From: Avena insularis
Taxonomy: Eukaryota; Streptophyta; Magnoliopsida; Poales; Poaceae
Direction of reading: 5' to 3'
DNA: 64,000 nt
Assembly (NCBI GenBank): GCA_023614405.1
Contig: CM042685.1
Span: 233,161,661-233,225,660 of the forward strand
The translations under genes and the position numbers were made by a program. The notes under the pieces are model-generated. The model was not told the origin of the DNA. It ran no database searches and was given only the letters and a program-made list of their open reading frames with translations. Position 1 is the first letter of the stretch. Each line of letters begins with the position of its first letter. Shown piece by piece: positions 56,764-64,000 of the stretch.

Positions 56764-57601
56764 GTCCGATCTAACAAGGTCGGTGTTAACACAAGTTTAA
56801 TTTATCATGAGTTTTCGAGGTTGCATATTTGTATCAAATCTATTACAGTACGTATGAACTTGTGTATGTTCTATTGCAAAAGCACACGTCGGAAGGAGTC
56901 CATCCTAAAGCCCCACAAATCTACGTAGGTGATGCTGCCGTACGTCGCTTGCCAGTGCCGACACCTCATAGCACCGTGTCAACGACGTTTTGTAACGCGC
57001 CGGTGAAGATGCTTTAAGGACATATACAATATGTAAAAAAACACATTTTAATGTCTATGTGCATCCCTTAAGGTTCATCTTATGTATTATAGAAAAAATA
57101 AAATTGTCTTTAAGCCAAACATAAAGTTGTCTTTTAAGCCTAAAATACACCTCAAACTTATGGGTTATCCAGAGAATAGAAAAATTATTTCACCTCTTAC
57201 TCTCTCATGCATGAAGAGATATGACAAACTATAATTCTATCTTAACCGTATATATTGTGGTAATTTTCATATTGTGGTAATTTTCATAACCTATATGCAG
57301 AGTTCATCTTATGGATCTTATAAGACCTTAGAGCGTCTCCACTCGTTGGCAGTTTCTAGACCAAAATTCGGACATATTCTAGGCCAGATGAAACTCGTTT
57401 TTGGCCTTTTCACTCGCGTTCTCAAGCCGAGTTCCCGCATTTGACCAAAATTCAACAAAATTCGGCAAAGTTTGGACGAATATAGGCGGTTTTCATTAAT
57501 TAAGGAAGAATACATATATATTACATAGAATTTAGGCGAAGACCCGAATTTAAATTGTATTTAGGCTAAATACTAACTAAAAAACTTAAAAAGACCGTCG
57601 C
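56764..57601. other. Intergenic, no recognised gene
   Basis: AT-rich, with agagcgtctccactcg at about 57331, similar to common DNA-transposon ends, but no partner end found. Confidence 0.35.
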
Positions 57602-60192
57602 TGTAGCACCCCGATAAAACCCTACTAGAAAATTGTTGTCTTTGTTTGTGCATTATCATGTTTGCATGCATTTGTTTGCCAAAACTATCTTATAAAAGGC
57701 TACCTTTGTTTTCTAAATACCCATGTCTTTATTTCAAATTAAACCCTCGGTTGATCTTTTATTTGCCTAAAATATTTTACAAAGCTTTCTTTAAAACTAA
57801 AAATAATAATAATACTATTTTCAGACAGTCTAGCCGGTCAGGCCAGAGATCCAACCAGACCAGACCACCCGGACCACCTAAACCAAACCCTAGACCAACC
57901 CAATCCCCAAAACCCTAATCTATCCTACCTAGTCCCTCACCCCGCCGCCGTGCCTCACTTTCCTCTCTAGATACACATGCACCCAATACACAACACGCGC
58001 ACACAACGCACCCGCGGTAGGCGGCAACACCCCACCCAACACGCCTGCTCCCGAACGCAACCAACCCATCCATCTATCTTTGTGACCCCACCCTCTGGTC
58101 CCACCACCGAGGCCTCCACCGCCCACGATTCCCGACCGCGAGGCCGCTCCCTTCCTCTTCGTCGGCCCCACCACCAAGCCCCCCCCAGCGCGCCTCCTCC
58201 ATCTCACAGAACCGGCCGCCTCTCTCCTCCTCGGCAGGAGCTCGTCACGCTGTCGGGCCTCTCCGCGCCGTCTTGGTCCCATCCGCCCTCTGTCGTCGAG
58301 GCTGTCGCCGTTCCCGAGCCCGCGACCCCAGCGTCACCAGGAACTCGCCGGCCGCGCCAGCGCTCCCCTCTGGCCATGCCAAGCAGCGGCGCCTCCCTTC
58401 TCTACCGCGGTCTCAAGCCCTACGCGCCTCCTGCACCACCGTCGACCACCCTCTCGCCACCTCGCTGGCCGCTCTTCCTCCCCCAAGTTCGGTCCTGCCT
58501 TCCGACGCCGGGGGACCCCTCCATGCTGTCCTCAACCCGACGCCTGCCCGGCCTCTCTCTGGCCTCATGCCATCTGTATCCTTTGCTACAGTGCTCACGC
58601 CTTGTTGGTTCTCTGTTTTTCGTGGTGTTGTGATGTATGCTAGCGAATGGTACTGTTTGTGTATGTGGCAGTGCGGTGAGCTTGGCTACATCGGCTAATA
58701 CAACCTCGTCCGATAATCCAAAGAATTGGTGATGCTACCTTTAGACCACGCGGCCCGTACATCTCGACAAGATCTTCGTCGCCACCGGAGATACAAGCCA
58801 GGCCCTATAACAAGTGCCTCGATGCCCCGTCGCCGGATCCGATGGTCGAGACCCGAAGATTCCCGGAACTACAAGCTCTCCTTCACTGAATCCAAACACC
58901 TCGATCCTTGGAGTTCGAAGACCGATCCCTGTTGAACCCCGAGAACCCTGAACCAAGATCGTCGAGCCTTCCAATGTGTGACCCCTTTCCTCGAAGCCCT
59001 ATTTTTATAAATAACCTATATATTTGTTGCATCAATTGTTCATGATCGCATACATCTAGTGTAGTTTGGGGGCTTTATGCCGATTTACCTCATAATTAAA
59101 TATGGAGGCCATATGCGGGTTTTTCTAGTCTAATTGCTTCATTTAAATTTGTGTAGCGAATCGATGCCATGTTTTGCCTTGTTAAGGCAACATTTAAGTT
59201 GCAGGGTAGCTAAATAATATGAACCTTCTAAATAATTGTCGGGACCCCGGTTCCGCTTAATATTGCCTAGTTGCATCCCATCTTTGCCATGTCATACATC
59301 ATACATGCATTATGCCCGGTTTCTGTCGTAGTATTAAATATTGCATCTGGTGTTTTTCTAGTGTTTTGCTTCTTCACGGATTATGCCAATGAGTTGATGC
59401 GAGTGACACCCGTTCTTTGGATGAACCTTCGGCAGTGTTTCTCAGACAAGAATTCTCCCTTTTTCTACCTATTTTAAATTTTTAGTCTTTATTTCCTCAT
59501 GTTGACCTATTGCTATCTGTGTTGCGATGCTATAGATTCTGTACCCCTTTATACTTCTCTGCAGCTTTATATTGCCTTGGACACCTCCTATTACCTGTTG
59601 TTTGGTAGATAGTCGGCCTTGCGAGTCGTAGTTGCTTGCTCAGGTGCTGCTTTGCATCGTCAATGTTCCACCGTTGTTGGGTGGTGGGCATATGCTTAAT
59701 GGTGGAGATGATCATGGCTTTAATTATTTTTTAATAACTAAAATTACAAGTAGGTAAATAATGCAGAGGCACCGGTGGGTAATAGATAATATTTGGTTTT
59801 TAACCGCTCACTGGTGTCCCGTAGGACCCCAAGTTCTTGACACCTGTTCCGAGATCGAGCGCGCTAACCACAGGTGAGGTATGTGGGCACCCCCATCGAT
59901 TAGTACCTGATTTCAAAGTACTGTACTAGGGACCACAAAGTAGTTTGGGGCTTTATTACTTTCATGTAGTTATACAATGCTTTACTGCTTTATTTACGAT
60001 TGCGCGTGGAGTACCTGTACTATTTTGGAACAAATGTGGAATGTTTTCGCGGTATCGACAAGTCCAGACACACTTTTAGGTTCCCAGTCGTTTACAGCCA
60101 TTGTCACAAACCTCTGGGTCCGTCTCGGAGACCGGCCGACTTTGTTGCGGGTAACTTAGTGGGGTGGCCCCCATGTGCTTGCTTTGTGAAGG
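57602..60192 (+). mobile_element. Long LTR-like segment (TGTAGCACCCC type)
   Basis: It starts TGTAGCACCCCGATAAAACCC, has AT-rich sequence, a GC-rich island (about 57900-58650) and then AT-rich sequence, the layout of the LTRs at 4012-8619 and 11193-12400. The overlapping ORFs at 57929-58698 on both strands are most likely composition artefacts. The right end is cut by element E4 at 60193, so completeness cannot be judged. Confidence 0.45.
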
Positions 60193-61474
60193 TGTAAGAT
60201 GGTTAACCTAGAGGGGGTGAATAGGTTTCTACAAAATTCTTTATAATCTTTTGCAAGTTTTAGGCTTTGCGGAATATAAGTGAGCCTAAATGCAAACTAG
60301 GTGAGCCAACCTAGATGATGTACAAGATACTTCAAGCTCGAAGGCTATCATAAGATAAGGAACACAAGTAAGAGATCGGTTAAGGAATAACCGAAGCACG
60401 CGGAGACAAAGATGTATTCCCGTGTTCACCACCTTTGGGAAGGGGGCTACGTCACGTTGGAGAGGTGTGAGGTTCCACGAAGGATTCCTCACGCGCCATG
60501 AAGGCTCACCTTCTTATCCGAGCCTTTCCCACGAAGGAATAGCTCACTTACTCTTGGTAGACTTTAAGGTAGTCTCTAAACCCTCACAAACTTTCCACGG
60601 GGAAAATCATAAGCCGAATGCCTCCGGGCGACCCTAGCCGCCTAGGGTTTCCCACAAACCCAAGAGTAACAAGCTAACTCGATGAACTCAAGGGGGAATG
60701 AACTTTGGCTTGGTGGAAACGTAGATCGGGACCTCCTCTTCCTTTCTACCAAAGGGATTTGGATTTGGTTGGGTAGAATGGGAGATCCTCAAGCTTTTGT
60801 GTTTCAACAATGGGGAGAGAGAGAGAGAGCTTCAAGAAATGATATAAACTGAATGCCTAACCTACTCAAGCTGGAAGAAGGGATATTTATACTCAAGGAG
60901 AAAAACTAGCCGTTTTGAGCCAAAAACGCAAGGTCCGGTTTTAAGTTCGGTTGGACCGGTTCACACACCGGACAGTCCGGTCCTCACCAAAACCGGATGA
61001 AACCGAATCGCTCTCGCACCTGCACTCGGATAGATTCGGAGTGAGTAAACCGGAAAACCCGTTTTGAGTACGGATTTCCGATCCTGACACCGGACGGTCC
61101 GGTCTGGGAGCCAGTCCAACCGGTCTGAAAACCGGATCTGCAGAAAAGGCTTTGGTGGATAGGATTTCTTCTCTTCTCTCTTTGGTGATGTATTAGGTAG
61201 GAGAAAGGAATGTGTATATGGCTTAGGTGATCATCCCCAACAAGCTCATCGAGATAACCCCTCTTAATAGTGCGGAGCTCCTAACCGGACTCGAATTACA
61301 TAAAAAGGGAAAACTCCGGTGCGAAGCTTCGTTATCAAAATGGGGGGGGTCTCCGATAACCTTTCATCACAGCATCGGACTAGAACCTGTGTAAGACACT
61401 AGAAATAGCATTAGTCCACTCTAACCATGGTGTCATTGTCAACCAAAAATAGCATAGGGTAAAATACCCTTTCA
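60193..61474 (-). repeat. 3' LTR of E4
   Basis: 1282 bp with TG/CA ends. It holds near-palindromes ACCGGACAGTCCGGT (60967-60981) and ACCGGACGGTCCGGT (61089-61103). The common plant LTR phrase cctagagggggtgaatagg is near its end. Confidence 0.65.
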
Positions 61475-62059
61475 ATCTCCCCCTTTTTGGTTGGCGATGA
61501 CAAACCGAGCTAGAGTTCTCAAAGATATTATAAACAACAATAGACATAGTCATAGCATAATATAAATATCCATGGTTCACACACATAGCACAAACTTGTC
61601 CAATGTATTTGAACGAAAGCAGATAGTTCATACATAAAGCGAAAGGGAAAGCACAATGCCATAAGAAGCAATGAGAACGCAAGGGGCATTGTGCTAACGG
61701 CGAACCCCGGAAAACCCCGACAAGGAACTCGTAGATAACTAATAGAACTCTACTCTTCTCCCCCATTGGCATCGAGACACCAAAAAGGAAGAGGAGGAGA
61801 GCGAGGCTAACGCAGCCCAACTAGAAGAACGGCGGAGGAGGAGGAGGGCATCTTCCTCTTCAGAGTACTCGTTACTATCAGCAGCATCATCATTGTCCTC
61901 ATCATCATCATGACCCTGAGCAGAGGTACCACCAGGACCACTGGGAGCAAACTGACCGGGGAAGTACCCATAGAACATAGCATCATCAAGAGGCGGCATC
62001 TCATAGTTGACATAAGGGATAGGGGCCATCTCAGGACCATCTGGTGGAGGAGTGACATT
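61475..62059 (-). other. E4 3' untranslated internal region
   Basis: From the PPT to the ORF stop. The acidic frames at 61739-62079 overlap in two readings and contain no motif; one could be a continuation of the ORF after the stop (DDEDNDDAADSNEYSEEED). Confidence 0.4.
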
Positions 62060-63859
62060 CTAAGTCTCAAGATACTCATTGTGGCGGCGCCTAGTCTCCT
62101 GGCTCAATTCCAAAGCCTTGTGACTCACATCATAGGTAGAACGGCACATCTGGAATAGCCTCTTGAAAAACTTGGCAGCACCACCCTTCGGCCTTGGGTG
62201 AGAGGAGGACTCACCAACAGGACGACGAGAACCAGCCCGAGTAGAAAAAGAAGGCCGAGGATCATGAGAAGCTTTGGTGCGGTGCTCAGGAGGCCGCATC
62301 CCAGGGACATCAGGAGTGTGTGTACGGAGACAAAGATTAAGCATTTCTTGTTCCTCGCGCTCGCCCACCATCACACCAGGCGGCACCACCCGATTGAGCA
62401 GCTTCTGAACATACGCGCAGAAAGTGGGAGTCATCCTGTCCAAAGCAGCCCGCCGTAGCTCACAATACACAAAGTCACATCCATCAATCTTCCTCAGCAG
62501 ATCGGGGTGAGAGTAGTACAACAAGTTGGCAAAATACCCACGGCAGTTGGTGGAATCGCCAACACGGGGAACAAGGGACTGACGGAAGATAGTGGCCAAG
62601 GTGTGATAGTAGTAATACATGCCAGTCATGCACGGGGGACTCCACTGAGAATCATTGGGGTAGCATAAAGCAAGAGTCTTAGCAGGCTTGACCTTCTCAC
62701 TGTGAATACGGAAGCCTCCGCCGCGACCAGTGTAGCCCATGACATCGACCAAATCAGCATAAGTAGCCTGAAAACGCCTCGTGCCAGTCATCCAAGTCAT
62801 AGTGCGATCGTCATCATCATGAAAATAGACTGTGCAAAAGAACTGACGGATGAAGTCGGGGCAATAGTCCTCCTTGAGACAGACAAGGTCGAACAGATCC
62901 ATTTTCCTCAAAGCTTCATCAACATAGAAGTAATCAGAGGCTACATACATATTGAACCACTCCAGATTGAGAGCTTGAATGTGGCCACAAGGAGTGACCC
63001 GGAACTGAGTGTAAATGTGATCCCACATCATAGCCTGAGTCTCAGTCCAAAATTTCTTGTCAGATACTGTATAGGTGTGTTGCTTGAAGCGATAGGGATT
63101 CTGCTTGCGGAGAGCCCGGTACTGACCAATTTCCATACCCTTCGGATTTTGACAAGGCACATCCGCAGCCTCGGCCTGAGAAGCTTGCTGCTTACCCTGT
63201 TAGCTTTGAGTTTGATGCGCCCAGAGCGAGCGCTACCCTCAGGCTCAAGCTGCACAGACTGAGTGTTGCGACGATCCCGCTTAATCCTGTTAGCTACTTC
63301 GGGCACATACTCACGATCAGGCACATACTCATCACCAGCAGAATCAGCGTCTTCACCTGTGAAAAAGAGAGAGAGAGGTTGGGGAGCACAGAGATAAGTA
63401 CACATGCCAAAGAGGAGGATGAGAGAAAAAGAAACTTGGATTTGGGCAAGTGCATGGTAAAATAGGAGACATTGCAGAGAGGTCCGGTGCCAGGGCCGGA
63501 ACAACCGATCCCAGAACCGGATGGTCCGGTGCAGGCAGTTGGACTGAAGCAAAACCGGACGGTCCGGTGTCAGAGCCAGAAAACCGGACTCAGACCGGAC
63601 GGTTCGGTGCTACAGCCGGACCAACCGGGTTTCAAACCGAGATCCACAGAGGCCACTATGCAATGTAAAAAATCGTACCAATGACTCAAGTACTTGCGCA
63701 AATACAGTTCTAAGCAGAGTGGGTAGGACATGGAGGAATGAGGGTGGAAAAAAAACTAGGTGGACCCCTAATTTCTCAAATCCAACACAATGTATAGCAA
63801 AACATAGGGATTTGAGAAGGACAAGAGGAGAGGGAGAAAAAAGGAGTACCCGAGGACAT
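62060..63859 (-). pseudogene. E4 spliced ORF (Athila/plant-transposon ORF1-like), one frameshift
   Basis: Exon 1 is 10 nt (63859-63850, ATGTCCTCGG) with donor GTACTC. The 493-nt intron ends in ttttcacag. Exon 2 begins at 63356 and joins in frame to give MSSGEDADSAGDEYVP. One indel near 63198 shifts the frame. The rest (63160-62060) is open for about 366 codons with FCTVYFHDDDDRTMTWMTG and YADLVDVMGYTGRGG, resembling ORF1 proteins of plant LTR elements. It ends in a basic region and a helical tail. A gag-like or accessory role is inference. The start could instead be a Met in exon 2 if the small exon is not used. Confidence 0.6.
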
Positions 63860-64000
63860 GGCTTCCCATGAAGGAAGGCACCAAGGAGCCCTTGAGGAAG
63901 GAGAACACCAAAAAGGTCCCCAACCACCGCGAGAGGAAGAAATTCCTTTGGTGAGAAGCCTCCAAAAGTCCTTCCTTACGAAATGGTGGCCCGATCTATG

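Larger units (their letters stand above)
60193..64000 (-). mobile_element. LTR retrotransposon E4, 3' part, truncated by the window edge
   Basis: A 3' LTR at 60193-61474 (minus strand TGAAAGGGTATTTTACCC...CATCTTACA) is followed inward by a polypurine tract (minus strand ccaaaaagggggagat). The spliced ORF lies at 62060-63859. There is no RT in the visible part. The 5' LTR would be beyond 64000. Confidence 0.7.

Noticed and set aside
57929..58698. Pro/Ser-rich ORFs of up to 218 codons
   Set aside because: Open on both strands in a high-GC part of an LTR-like segment; composition explains them.

Overview
The window looks like repeat-rich chromosome sequence from a large-genome grass, most likely a Triticeae (wheat, Aegilops or barley group). 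This is inferred from three things: the style of the Gypsy elements with tRNA-Asp primer-binding sites, the Stowaway-like MITEs, and a gene with grass-type intron structure. I see no bacterial gene organisation, no tRNA or rRNA gene and no CRISPR array. Nearly all open frames are transposable-element coding fragments or chance ORFs.

Left block (1-15213) is a nest of insertions. A LINE (12401-15213) is cut by a long LTR (11193-12400). That LTR is cut by a gag-like Gypsy element (E1, 1-11192, truncated at the window edge). E1 is in turn cut, inside its ORF, by a 4.6-kb solo LTR (4012-8619) with a 5-bp target-site duplication (TSD) that differs at one base.

Middle block (15214-40700) is the main genic signal. 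An apparently intact eight-exon short-chain dehydrogenase/reductase (SDR) gene lies on the minus strand at 38537-40486 and encodes 315 aa. Downstream of it is a degenerate tandem array of at least five composite units (U0-U4, 15214-37124). Each unit carries remnants of the 3' exons of this SDR gene joined to a promoter-like block with a conserved TATA box. The same block lies once beside the intact gene (U5). Each unit has been hit by different transposons: a Reina-like chromovirus (15782-21109), a Harbinger-like element (27193-28418), and a young Copia (31235-36492) inside a TIR element.

Right block (41837-56507) is a Mutator-like element (MULE) with a 9-bp TSD. A GRF-type zinc-finger gene reads inward from its left TIR and a mudrA-like transposase pseudogene reads inward from its right TIR. 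A second MULE copy interrupts the GRF gene. The two transposase arms (42603-45562 and 53686-56507) form a 2.8-3.0 kb inverted repeat around a Gypsy element (E3, 45563-53685) whose two flanks do not match. This suggests recombination and deletion, and the layout recalls the inverted MuDR duplication (Mu killer) of maize.

The end of the window (57602-64000) holds a long LTR-like segment and the 3' part of another minus-strand LTR element (E4). E4 has a spliced ORF and clusters of CCGGAC/GTCCGG palindromes in its LTR and its intron. Family names are by recognition only; no database search was possible.
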